Source: DASYML01 sp036399835 (GTDB taxonomy: Bacteria > Acidobacteriota > Blastocatellia > Pyrinomonadales > Pyrinomonadaceae). Taken from it: a stretch of DNA of 17,813 nucleotides. Both the position numbers and the translations under genes were made by a program. Under the pieces are notes generated by a model, which saw only the letters and a list, made by a program, of their open reading frames with translations, searched no databases and was not told where the DNA came from. The stretch spans positions 1-17,813 of the forward strand of contig DASWMI010000054.1 in the NCBI GenBank assembly GCA_036399835.1. The letters are read 5' to 3'. Every line of letters starts with the position of its first letter. Position 1 is the first letter of the stretch. Positions 1 to 8,733 of the stretch are shown here, in pieces.

Positions 1-1
1 C

Positions 2-2668
2 GCACGCAACAAGGAGCGGGGCGAGCCTATCCCTATGTGCGGCGTCCCTCATCACGCGGCTTCCGGTCACATCGCCAAACTCGTCCGCAAGGGCTATCGC
101 GTCGCCATCTGCGAACAGACTGAAGACCCCACGCAGACCAAAAAGCTGATCCGTAGAGAGGTCGTGCGCATAATTACTCCGGGGACTGCCATCGACCCGC
201 AACTGATAGAGGCACGCGAAAGCGTCTACCTGGCTGCCGTCTGCGCGAGCGGCGAGAGGATGGGCGCGGCCTTCCTGGACCTCTCGACCGGAGAGTTTCG
301 CGCGACTCAAGCTGAGGGCCGCGAAGCCTGGGCGCGGATCAGCGCCGACCTCGAATCCTACGCCCCGCGCGAGATTCTCTTCCCGGTCTCGCTCGCGACG
401 CTCATCAAGAGCCAGCCGGATGCCGCGGCCCATACCGCGCCGCTCCCGCTCGGTCATGGTAAGAGCGAGGGGCGAGGCTCCGAATCCGCCAACGGAGCCG
501 GAAACAGTTCCTCCGCGCACATCCGCAAGGATGTCGCCACGCATGGCGAGACGGCTTTTCATCATGCGGCGCTGACCCCCCTGGATGATTGGCTGTGGCA
601 GACGGAAGGCTGCGCCGCGCTGCTGCGCGAGCAGTTCGGGACGCGCTCTCTCTCAGGCTTCGGGCTGGAAGAAAAGACCGAGGCCATACGCGCCGCCGGA
701 GTTTGCCTGCGTTACGCGCAGGAGACGCAGCGCGCAGCCGCCGCGCATGTCACGGACATCACCTTCTTCGAGCCGCTGGACCACCTCGTGCTGGACCAGT
801 TGACCGTGCGTAATCTTGAATTGACCGAAGCGCAGGGCATCGCGGGGCGCGGTCGCTCGCTCTTCGACGTGCTCGACGAGACGATGACGGGCATGGGTTC
901 GCGCATCTTGCGCTCCTGGCTTTTGCGTCCGTCGGTCAAAAGAGGAGAGATAGAGGCGCGGCACACGGCTGTTGCGGACCTCTGCTCTTCGCAGATGGCT
1001 AGAGACCGCCTGCGCTCTCTGCTCAAGGAGGTGGCCGATCTTGAGAGGCTCGCGGGACGTCTCAACATGACGACGGCCACGCCGCGAGACCTCTCGGCGC
1101 TCGTGCGCTCTTTCAAACAGGTCCCGCCCGTTCGCCGCACGCTCGCGGAATTTGAATCCTCTTTGCTGCAAGTTCTGTATGAGAATCTGGACGAGCTGGA
1201 AGATGTGCGCTCGCTCATCGAGAGCGCCATGAGCGAAGAGCCGCCGGCCAAATTGAGCGAAGGCGGAGCGATACGCGACGGCTATTCGACGGAGCTTGAC
1301 GAGCTGCGTCTGTTGAATCGCAACGCCAAACAGACCATCGCCACGCTTGAAGCGCGCGAGCGTATGCGCTCCGGCATCTCATCTCTACGCATACGCTATA
1401 ACGGCGTCTTCGGCTACTTCATAGAGGTCTCGAAGGCCGCCGCCGCGCGCGTCCCCGCTCACTATGAAAGACGACAGACGCTCGCCAATGCCGAAAGATA
1501 CACGACGCCCGAGTTAAAAGAATGGGAAACGAAAGTCCTCGGCGCAGAAGACCGCATGATGCAGCTTGAGACAGAGATTTTTAAAGACATCTGTCTTCAA
1601 GCCTCCGCGCAAACAAAGCGCATACAGGGGAGCGCACGCGCGCTCGCCATGCTCGATGCGCTGGTCTCTCTGGCCGAAACCGCCGTCCGCCGTCGCTATG
1701 TGCGGCCCCTGATGCATGACGGCGACGAGATAGAGATTATAGAGGGCCGTCATCCCGTGATTGAGGCTCTCAGCGACGAGCCTTTTATTCCGAACGATCT
1801 TTATCTGAACAACTCTACGGACCGCCTGCTAATCATCACCGGACCAAACATGGGCGGCAAGTCAACCGTTCTCAGGCAGGCCGCGATTATCAACATCCTC
1901 GCGCAGATGGGCTGCTTTGTTCCGGCTCAGAAGGCGCGGCTTCCCATCCTCGACCGCGTCTGGACCAGGGTCGGAGCTTCAGACGATCTGGCGCGAGGCC
2001 GCTCGACCTTTATGGTCGAGATGACGGAGACGGCCACTATCCTCCACAACGCGACGCCGCGCTCGCTCATCCTGCTCGACGAGATAGGCCGCGGCACGGC
2101 GACCTTCGACGGACTCTCTCTGGCCTGGGCCGTCGCCGAATATTTGCACGACTCTGCGGAGCACGCCGCCAAGACGCTCTTTGCTACGCACTATCACGAG
2201 CTGACGGAGTTGGCCGAGCGTCTCCCGGGCGCGCAGAATTACCAGATTACAGCCGCCGAGCGTGAGGGCGAGGTCGTCTTTCTGCACAAGCTGGAACGCG
2301 GGCGCGCCTCCAAATCTTACGGGATAGAGGTCGCGCGGCTGGCCGGGATGCCGCCCTCTGTGCTCCTCAGAGCGCGAGATGTGCTGGCGCGGCTTGAGCG
2401 TTATGAGCTTGATGTCTTTGCCGAAGAGGACGAGCAGATTAAGGCAGAGGCCGCGCCTGTTAATGAGTGGGACGATTGGGCCATGAGCGAGGCCGGGCTA
2501 AAAACTGCCGCGCGGCGCGCACGCCAGCGCCGGATAGCGATGCAGGCCACGCTCTTTGACGCGACCAACCAGGGCCTGCTTGACGAGGTGCGCGAGCTTG
2601 ATGTAGAAAATCTCAAGCCGCAGGAAGCTTTGGAGATTCTCGCAAGGCTCAGAAAGCGCATCGTCTGA
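2..2668 (+). CDS. mutS: DNA mismatch repair protein MutS (5' end missing)
   Basis: MutS recognises base mismatches and small loops and, through its ATPase, recruits MutL. The reading frame is open from base 2, before the first ATG at 35, and reads ARNKERGEPIPMCGVPHHA, the conserved mid-domain-I stretch, so the true start and the mismatch-reading Phe-X-Glu motif lie upstream of the window. Numbering from Met-35: connector and lever domains fill the middle; the clamp/core shows YNGVFGYFIEV and AERYTTPELKEWE; Walker A is GPNMGGKST (about 603-611); Walker B with signature is LLDEIGRGTATFDG (about 680-693). Near the C-terminus QATLF (837-841) fits a beta-clamp-binding motif. Odd point: a Ser/Gly/Ala/His-rich insertion at about 127-175 in the connector region, absent from typical MutS. 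The next gene follows after 69 bp. The family assignment is certain; the function of the insertion is unknown. Confidence 0.98.
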   Translation, partial: ARNKERGEPIPMCGVPHHAASGHIAKLVRKGYRVAICEQTEDPTQTKKLIRREVVRIITPGTAIDPQLIEARESVYLAAVCASGERMGAAFLDLSTGEFRATQAEGREAWARISADLESYAPREILFPVSLATLIKSQPDAAAHTAPLPLGHGKSEGRGSESANGAGNSSSAHIRKDVATHGETAFHHAALTPLDDWLWQTEGCAALLREQFGTRSLSGFGLEEKTEAIRAAGVCLRYAQETQRAAAAHVTDITFFEPLDHLVLDQLTVRNLELTEAQGIAGRGRSLFDVLDETMTGMGSRILRSWLLRPSVKRGEIEARHTAVADLCSSQMARDRLRSLLKEVADLERLAGRLNMTTATPRDLSALVRSFKQVPPVRRTLAEFESSLLQVLYENLDELEDVRSLIESAMSEEPPAKLSEGGAIRDGYSTELDELRLLNRNAKQTIATLEARERMRSGISSLRIRYNGVFGYFIEVSKAAAARVPAHYERRQTLANAERYTTPELKEWETKVLGAEDRMMQLETEIFKDICLQASAQTKRIQGSARALAMLDALVSLAETAVRRRYVRPLMHDGDEIEIIEGRHPVIEALSDEPFIPNDLYLNNSTDRLLIITGPNMGGKSTVLRQAAIINILAQMGCFVPAQKARLPILDRVWTRVGASDDLARGRSTFMVEMTETATILHNATPRSLILLDEIGRGTATFDGLSLAWAVAEYLHDSAEHAAKTLFATHYHELTELAERLPGAQNYQITAAEREGEVVFLHKLERGRASKSYGIEVARLAGMPPSVLLRARDVLARLERYELDVFAEEDEQIKAEAAPVNEWDDWAMSEAGLKTAARRARQRRIAMQATLFDATNQGLLDEVRELDVENLKPQEALEILARLRKRIV

Positions 2669-2737
2669 CTTCTTTATAAGAGACTGCGGCTTGACTCGCA
2701 AAAGTTTCGGCTGAAAAGGAATTTCGCCATCTCTCAA

Positions 2738-3877
2738 ATGTCTGAATCTCTGACTTCCCTCCCGCTCGAACAACAGATCGGACAATTCTTCTACATCGGT
2801 CTTCCGGGCACGGAGCTGGACCAGAAGACGCGCGACCTGGTCGAAGAGATACAGCCGGGCGGCGTCATCATCTTTGGCCGCAACGTGGCCTCGCCCGCGC
2901 AGTTGCGCGAGCTGCTCGACGGCGTGCGAGAGATGCTGCCCGTCGCGCCGCTCTGCGGGATAGACCAGGAGGGCGGCCTGGTTGACCGCCTGCGCCGCAT
3001 CTTCACGCCCATGCCGGCAGCGCGCACCATACGCCAGCATGGAGACCTCGCAGCCGCGCGCTCGCTTGGCCGCATCAGCGGCGAAGTCTTGCGCCTCCTG
3101 GGCTTCAACATGAATTTCGCGCCCGTCATGTCCATCATGACGGACGAGCGCGACCTGCTCTCGAACGGTCTCTACTCGCGCTCCTTCGGACGCTCGCCCG
3201 GCGAAGTCCTGGGCTACACGATGGTCTACCTGCGCGCCTTGCAGGGTGCCGGCCTGGTGGGCTGCCTCAAGCATTTTCCGGGCATCGGCGCGGGCGAGGT
3301 GGATTCGCATGAAGAGATGCCTATCGTGAGTCTCTCTCATGACGACCTGATGGCGCAGGACCTCGCGCCTTATGTCGAGCTGTTTCAGCGCGAGGACGAC
3401 CGCGTGCGCGCGGTGATGGTCAGCCACGGCGGATTTCCGAATATTGATTTTAGGCAGGGCGTCGTCGGCGGACTCCTGGAGCCTGCCTCGCTGAGCCACA
3501 GCATTGTGACGAGGCTTCTCAGGGAAGAGCTTGGCTATCAGCACCTGGTCCTCACGGATGATCTTGAGATGGGAGCGATTGCCAGACACTGCGACATCGA
3601 AGCGGCTGTCATACGAGCCTTTATGGCGGGCCAGGATATGCTGCTCATCTGTTCCAAGCCTGATATGATTCGTCGCGGTTATGATGCGCTGCTGCGCACG
3701 GCTCGCAGCGGAAAGTTCTCGCCCGAACGCATCAGGGCCAGCCTGCAACGCATCGCAGCCTTTAAGTCTGTCGTCAATCCGCCTCTCCCTTTTGACCTCA
3801 AACACTATCAAGAGCTTGCGGGCGAAGTGGTCCAGCTCAACGACAAACTCAACTACGTTTACGGAGGGGTCGTCTAA
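2738..3877 (+). CDS. nagZ: GH3 family NagZ-like beta-N-acetylhexosaminidase
   Basis: A 379-residue glycoside hydrolase family 3 protein with only the N-terminal barrel domain, like NagZ, which removes GlcNAc from anhydro-muropeptides during cell-wall recycling. Seen: GIDQEGG near residue 79; the sugar-binding KHFPG at 178-182; the Asp-Ser-His catalytic dyad motif at 189-191; and TDDLEMGAI, whose first Asp (274) is the expected nucleophile. The usual KHFPGHG reads KHFPGIG, so the second His is replaced by Ile. The protein is somewhat longer than classical NagZ (about 340), the surplus being a C-terminal tail. No signal peptide is visible, which fits a cytoplasmic enzyme. The ATG at 2738 is the first good start; only a weak AAAAGGA lies about 17 bases upstream. 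The stop overlaps the start of the next gene (TAATG). Family is secure; exact substrate is inferred. Confidence 0.9.
   Translation: MSESLTSLPLEQQIGQFFYIGLPGTELDQKTRDLVEEIQPGGVIIFGRNVASPAQLRELLDGVREMLPVAPLCGIDQEGGLVDRLRRIFTPMPAARTIRQHGDLAAARSLGRISGEVLRLLGFNMNFAPVMSIMTDERDLLSNGLYSRSFGRSPGEVLGYTMVYLRALQGAGLVGCLKHFPGIGAGEVDSHEEMPIVSLSHDDLMAQDLAPYVELFQREDDRVRAVMVSHGGFPNIDFRQGVVGGLLEPASLSHSIVTRLLREELGYQHLVLTDDLEMGAIARHCDIEAAVIRAFMAGQDMLLICSKPDMIRRGYDALLRTARSGKFSPERIRASLQRIAAFKSVVNPPLPFDLKHYQELAGEVVQLNDKLNYVYGGVV
3863..3877 (+). promoter_or_regulatory. Shine-Dalgarno and overlapping TAATG coupling site
   Basis: GGAGGGG at 3863-3869 lies inside the last codons of the NagZ-like gene, 7 bases before an ATG whose A is the last base of the upstream TAA. 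This is the classic arrangement for ribosome re-initiation and fixes the start of the substrate-binding protein. Confidence 0.85.
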
Positions 3878-5457
3878 TGCGCGCTCAAAAATTCATGGCA
3901 CTTTTTCTGGTCCTGCTTTTTGCAGCCCTCCTGCTCCTCCCAGCTTGCAGGCGTCAGCGCAACTCCTTCGTCGTCTCGCTCGGCGACAACATCCCCACGC
4001 TAGACCCCGTCGGCGCTCAGACGGTCAACGCCGCCAGCGAGCGCGTGCGCGTCCTGATGTTCAATACGCTGGTCAAGAAGGATGAGAAGTTCGAGTATGT
4101 GGCCGACCTGGCTTCATACCAGCCTTCAGATGAGGGGCTGACCTACACCTTCACTTTGCGCGAAGGCGTGACCTTCCATGACGGTAAGCCTCTGACTTCC
4201 GCCGACGCCAAATACACGCTCGACACCTTGCTCACTTCAAACGGCGGCAAGTCAGCCAGCTTCTTCGAGGGAAAAGATAAACAGCCCTTTATCAAGAGCA
4301 TCGAAGCGCCGGACCAGCGCACGCTGATTATCCGTCTCAACAAGTTTATGGCGCAGCTTCTGCCCAACCTCGTCACGGTCGGGATTATCCCGCAGGGCAC
4401 AGCCGCCACGCAGAAGGACCACCCCGTCGGCTCCGGTCCATTCAAGTTTGTCAGTTGGGATAACTCGCAGCAGGTGCTGGACCTCGAAGCCAACGAGAAT
4501 TACTGGGAGGGCGCGCCGCAGATTCCCAAATTGCGCGTCCGCGTCATCGGCGACCCGAACGCCTTGCAGGCCGAATTGCGCAGCGGTCGTGTTGACCTCG
4601 CGCCGCTCCCGACCAATCTCACGCCCGATTCGATCAGCGCGCTCAAGAACGATCCCAATTTGCAGGTCCTGCAATTTCCCGGCGCGAACGTCAATCTGCT
4701 GACCATCAACGTGCAGAGCGCGCCGCTCGACAGGCTACAGGTCCGGCAGGCCATCGCCTATGCCATTGACCGCGAGAGCCTGATAAAGGATTTGCTGCTC
4801 GGACAGGGACAGATCGCGCATTCGATTATCCCTGAAAACTCATGGGCCTATACTTCAGGTAAGAAATATTCCTACGACCCGGAGCAGGCCAAGAAGCTTT
4901 TAGACGAAGCCGGTTTTCGCGACCCCGACGGCGAAGGCCCGCGCATGCGCTTTGACAAACCTCTCGTGCTTAAAATCTCTTCGGCCAGCACGTCCGCGCG
5001 CAATTACGCGAGCGTCATTCAGGACAACCTCAAGAGAGTCGGTATCCCTCTGCAAATTGACCCGGTTGAATTCAACACGATGCTCAGCCAACTTGTTTCG
5101 GGCCAATTTCAGATTAACTACGGGCAGTGGGTCGGCGGAAATACCGACCCGATTTTCCTCAGAGACCTCTTCGCCACCTCGGAGATTCCCACGAAGGAAC
5201 GGCCATCGCGCAATCGCGGGCGCTACAGCAATCCTGCATTCGACAAGCTTATCGAGCAGGCCGTCCTCACGATTGATCGCCCGAAGGCCGCCAGTCTTTA
5301 TTCACAGGCGCAGGACATCATCAGCAACGACGTACCCGTCTTTCCGCTCTGGTATCAAGCCAACATGATCATCGCGCGCAAGGGCGTCGGCAACATACAG
5401 GTCCGGCCCGACGGCGACTGGGAGTTTGTCCGCAAGCTGACGTTGGAAAACAAGTGA
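3877..5457 (+). CDS. ABC transporter substrate-binding lipoprotein, family 5 (peptide type)
   Basis: A 526-residue solute-binding protein of the DppA/OppA/NikA family, which delivers oligopeptides, nickel or related ligands to an ABC importer. The N-terminus has a basic start, a hydrophobic stretch (residues 7-22) and a lipobox LPAC with Cys-24 as the lipidation site (Pro at -2 is unusual), so it should be membrane-anchored. Family hallmarks follow: SLGDNIPTLDPV, YTFTLREGVTFHDGKPLTS, IPQGTA, GSGPFKF and a C-terminal PVFPLWYQANM. The ATG sits in the overlapping TAATG of the NagZ-like gene and has a strong GGAGGGG (3863-3869) 7 bases upstream, implying translational coupling. No permease or ATPase gene follows; the next gene is convergent. 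A role in cell-wall peptide capture is suggested by the coupling but not shown. Confidence 0.95.
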   Translation: MRAQKFMALFLVLLFAALLLLPACRRQRNSFVVSLGDNIPTLDPVGAQTVNAASERVRVLMFNTLVKKDEKFEYVADLASYQPSDEGLTYTFTLREGVTFHDGKPLTSADAKYTLDTLLTSNGGKSASFFEGKDKQPFIKSIEAPDQRTLIIRLNKFMAQLLPNLVTVGIIPQGTAATQKDHPVGSGPFKFVSWDNSQQVLDLEANENYWEGAPQIPKLRVRVIGDPNALQAELRSGRVDLAPLPTNLTPDSISALKNDPNLQVLQFPGANVNLLTINVQSAPLDRLQVRQAIAYAIDRESLIKDLLLGQGQIAHSIIPENSWAYTSGKKYSYDPEQAKKLLDEAGFRDPDGEGPRMRFDKPLVLKISSASTSARNYASVIQDNLKRVGIPLQIDPVEFNTMLSQLVSGQFQINYGQWVGGNTDPIFLRDLFATSEIPTKERPSRNRGRYSNPAFDKLIEQAVLTIDRPKAASLYSQAQDIISNDVPVFPLWYQANMIIARKGVGNIQVRPDGDWEFVRKLTLENK

Positions 5458-5541
5458 AGAGTTGAAAAGCCAGGGATGAGCGAAGGTTGATGAATTAGTG
5501 AGACAATAATTTTTCCTTCATCGCTGTGACGTGAGGTTTTA

Positions 5542-6180
5542 TCAACCCCAATGCAGCTTTAGCTCTCTCAGAGTGCTTTCCAAATCCTCTTTTGAGAGAG
5601 CGCCCGCGCGTATCAATCTTGGGTCTGGACCACTCACGTCGAGCACTGTGGAAGGCAGTTGGTTTTGGGCTGGTCCGGCATCAATAATCAACTCAAGCTC
5701 CGAAGGGAAATAGGCTGCGACCTCTTGGGCTGTGCTCGCAGGGGGTTGTCCGGCAGGATTGGCGCTCGTCGCCGTCAACGCGCCGCCCACCTCGCGCACA
5801 AATGCTCTGACCTCTTCATCAAGCGGGAGCCGCACACCGATGGTCCCGCTGCCAGCAGTTAATTCTTCAGGAACTTCTGTGCGTGCCGGCCCAACCAACG
5901 TCAGCGGTCCGGGCCAGTGTCTTTCGGCAAACAATTTGAAGAGCTGCGATTGGCTCTTGATAAACTTTCCGGTCCGCTCCCGCTCGCTGATAATCACCAG
6001 GATGGGCTTTGAGCCTTCCCTGCCCTTCAACGCTTTGAGCCTTCGCAGGGCTGTGCGGTTAAAAGGGTCTACGCCGAGACCGTAAAAGGTATCGGTTCTG
6101 AACGCGACAACCCCGCCCGCTGCGACCAACTGCGCCGCCGCTTCACGCGTGCTCTCAACATCAGCCAGGATTCGGCCCAT
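5542..6180 (-). CDS. tsaC: Threonylcarbamoyl-AMP synthase, TsaC/YrdC type
   Basis: A 212-residue single-domain YrdC protein. The family makes threonylcarbamoyl-AMP from threonine, bicarbonate and ATP for the universal tRNA modification t6A at position 37. Seen: RTDTFYGL (28-35), where most relatives have P(T)(D/E)T so the Pro is Arg here; the lysine-rich KGREGSKP (52-59); WPGPLTLV (89-96); the SAN motif (139-141); and a C-terminal STVLD-RAG stretch that closes the active site. It lacks the extra C-terminal domain of Sua5, hence TsaC rather than Sua5. The ATG at 6180 has no clear Shine-Dalgarno upstream. It converges on the substrate-binding gene with an 84-bp gap, and a palindromic repeat begins 24 bp upstream of its start, so its promoter is in or beyond that repeat. 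Confidence 0.95.
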   Translation of the reverse strand: MGRILADVESTREAAAQLVAAGGVVAFRTDTFYGLGVDPFNRTALRRLKALKGREGSKPILVIISERERTGKFIKSQSQLFKLFAERHWPGPLTLVGPARTEVPEELTAGSGTIGVRLPLDEEVRAFVREVGGALTATSANPAGQPPASTAQEVAAYFPSELELIIDAGPAQNQLPSTVLDVSGPDPRLIRAGALSKEDLESTLRELKLHWG

Positions 6181-6203
6181 CGTTAGTATTTCAAAACCGG
6201 AAG

Positions 6204-6334
6204 ATTAGCCACAGAGACACGGAGGCACGGAGAGAAGACAAATCAGGATTCGATAAGAGTTTTCAACTCATCTTTCTTATTTATTCTCTGTCTCTCAGTT
6301 TTGTTCTCTGTGCCTACGTGCCTCTGTGGCTAAT
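6204..6334. repeat. Palindromic dispersed element, copy A
   Basis: The outer arms are imperfect inverted repeats: ATTAGCCACAGAGACACGGA begins the left arm at 6204, and the right arm (6304-6334) is the near-complement ending CTCTGTGGCTAAT. Arms consist of degenerate GGCACAGA-like units. The interior (AATCAGGAT...GATAAGA...CATCTTTC...TTATTCTC) is homologous in sequence and order to the copy at 12710-12814, in the same orientation. It contains no ORF, and fills most of the gap between tsaC and the methyltransferase gene. It resembles a MITE or REP-type element. Confidence 0.85.
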
Positions 6335-6347
6335 GTTGAAATCCGTT

Positions 6348-7001
6348 CTAAATCTTAACTCCGTAAGCCAGGCCGTCGCCGACAGATAAAATTTCCGCGA
6401 TGAGTTGAGGATGATTGACGAAGATTTGGTTAAATTCGCGCAGCGCCTCGGTTGAGTCCTGCTGGTCCGGTGAGCGTATTTCGCCAGCGACCTGCCCGCC
6501 CCACAGCACGTTGTCAGCGACGACGACCCCGCCTTTTCTCAGCATCGGCAAAGCCAGCTCAAGATAATCAGGGTACTCTTCCTTGACGGCATCCAGATAG
6601 ACCAGATCAAAAGTCTCATCGAGCCGCGGCATGACTTCCAGCGCCAGCCCTCGCTCGATTCTGACGCGCTCGCGCAAACCCGCGCGCCTTAGATAATCCT
6701 CGCTTTTTTGAATCATCTCGTCGCTCGGCTCGATAGTCACGACTAACCCATCATCCGTCATCCCCTCTGCCAGATGCACGACCGCATAACCGATTGCCAT
6801 CCCGATTTCCAACACGCGACGCGCCCTCATGGCCCTCGCCGTAATCTGTAGAAACCTTGCGACCTCGCGGTCCGCGATGGGCACGCGATGCGCGGCGGCA
6901 TACTCTTCCATCTCAGCCAGCAGCCCCTCGCTTGAAGGCAGGAGCTTCTCAAGATATTCGGCCTGCTCGCGTTGGACGATGGCATCAATTCTGGCTTTCA
7001 T
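6348..7001 (-). CDS. O-methyltransferase, family 3 (YrrM/TrmR or COMT-like)
   Basis: A 217-residue class I SAM-dependent methyltransferase. Motif I is VLEIGMAIGY (63-72), the acidic ribose-binding Glu is at 91, and family 3 hallmarks LDAVKEEY (Asp-138) and ADNVLWGG (Asp-163, Asn-164) supply the metal-binding residues expected of cation-dependent O-methyltransferases. Relatives methylate catechols, caffeoyl-CoA or, for B. subtilis YrrM (TrmR), 5-hydroxyuridine in tRNA; the adjacent tsaC makes a tRNA substrate possible but does not prove it. I chose the ATG at 7001 because AGAGG lies 6 bases upstream; the frame extends to a TTG at 7055 without a ribosome site. The region upstream contains a 58-bp motif also found at 15541. 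Confidence 0.92.
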   Translation of the reverse strand: MKARIDAIVQREQAEYLEKLLPSSEGLLAEMEEYAAAHRVPIADREVARFLQITARAMRARRVLEIGMAIGYAVVHLAEGMTDDGLVVTIEPSDEMIQKSEDYLRRAGLRERVRIERGLALEVMPRLDETFDLVYLDAVKEEYPDYLELALPMLRKGGVVVADNVLWGGQVAGEIRSPDQQDSTEALREFNQIFVNHPQLIAEILSVGDGLAYGVKI

Positions 7002-7095
7002 AGCACCTCTCAGAGCGGTTTGATTGAACGACAACGATTGACAGTCTACAGACAAACTTCTCCTCTTTACAATCAGAAGAGAAGACGTTAATGGC

Positions 7096-7153
7096 TCGAT
7101 TTGAGTTTAAAGAGACTGAAAAACGCTGGCCCTGATTTTCAAACTGGTCCACC
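7096..7153. repeat. Intergenic 58-bp motif, copy 1
   Basis: TCGATTTGAGTTTAAAGAGAC (7096-7116) matches 15541-15561 at 19 of 21 bases, and GATTTTCAAA (7134-7143) matches 15578-15587 exactly, with nearly the same distance between blocks (38 versus 37). The second block is flanked by a weak TGGCCC/GGTCCA stem. It lies between the methyltransferase start and the 3' end of the NtrC-type gene. Function unknown. Confidence 0.55.
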
Positions 7154-7177
7154 GAGGAGGAGCTTGCACTTTATCTT

Positions 7178-8650
<1,473 letters not shown>

Positions 8651-8733
8651 CTGCAATCATCACTCCCGCACGCAATCTTCAGCACATCACGTGCCACAGA
8701 GACAGGCCCTCATTATCTTTGACTACTCTTTGA

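Noticed and set aside
2674..2710. TTATAAGAGACTG as a third copy of the 58-bp intergenic motif
   Set aside because: Only about 11 of 13 bases match the first block, and the GATTTTCAAA block is missing.
2691..2719. TTGACT as a -35 box in front of the NagZ-like gene
   Set aside because: At 16-18 bases downstream there is only AAAAGG-like sequence, so no -10 box.
2498..3811. A 437-codon open frame on the minus strand opposite the mutS end and the NagZ-like gene
   Set aside because: It is antisense to two clear genes, has no family motifs and a His/Arg-rich composition typical of the shadow of a GC-rich gene.
5458..5541. A bidirectional terminator between the convergent substrate-binding and tsaC genes
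   Set aside because: Only scattered short complements (such as GAAGG/CCTTC) with long loops and no stable stem followed by a T-run.
6236..6300. TTGAA-containing interior of the palindromic element as a promoter for tsaC
   Set aside because: A TTGAAA is present on the minus strand, but at 17 bases the -10 position reads ATTTGT, a poor match; the second copy is no better.
8693..8704. GCCACAGAGACA, identical to the arm start of palindromic copy A, between the kinase and NtrC-type genes
   Set aside because: Only 12 bases, without a partner arm or interior; it may be a remnant but cannot be told from chance.
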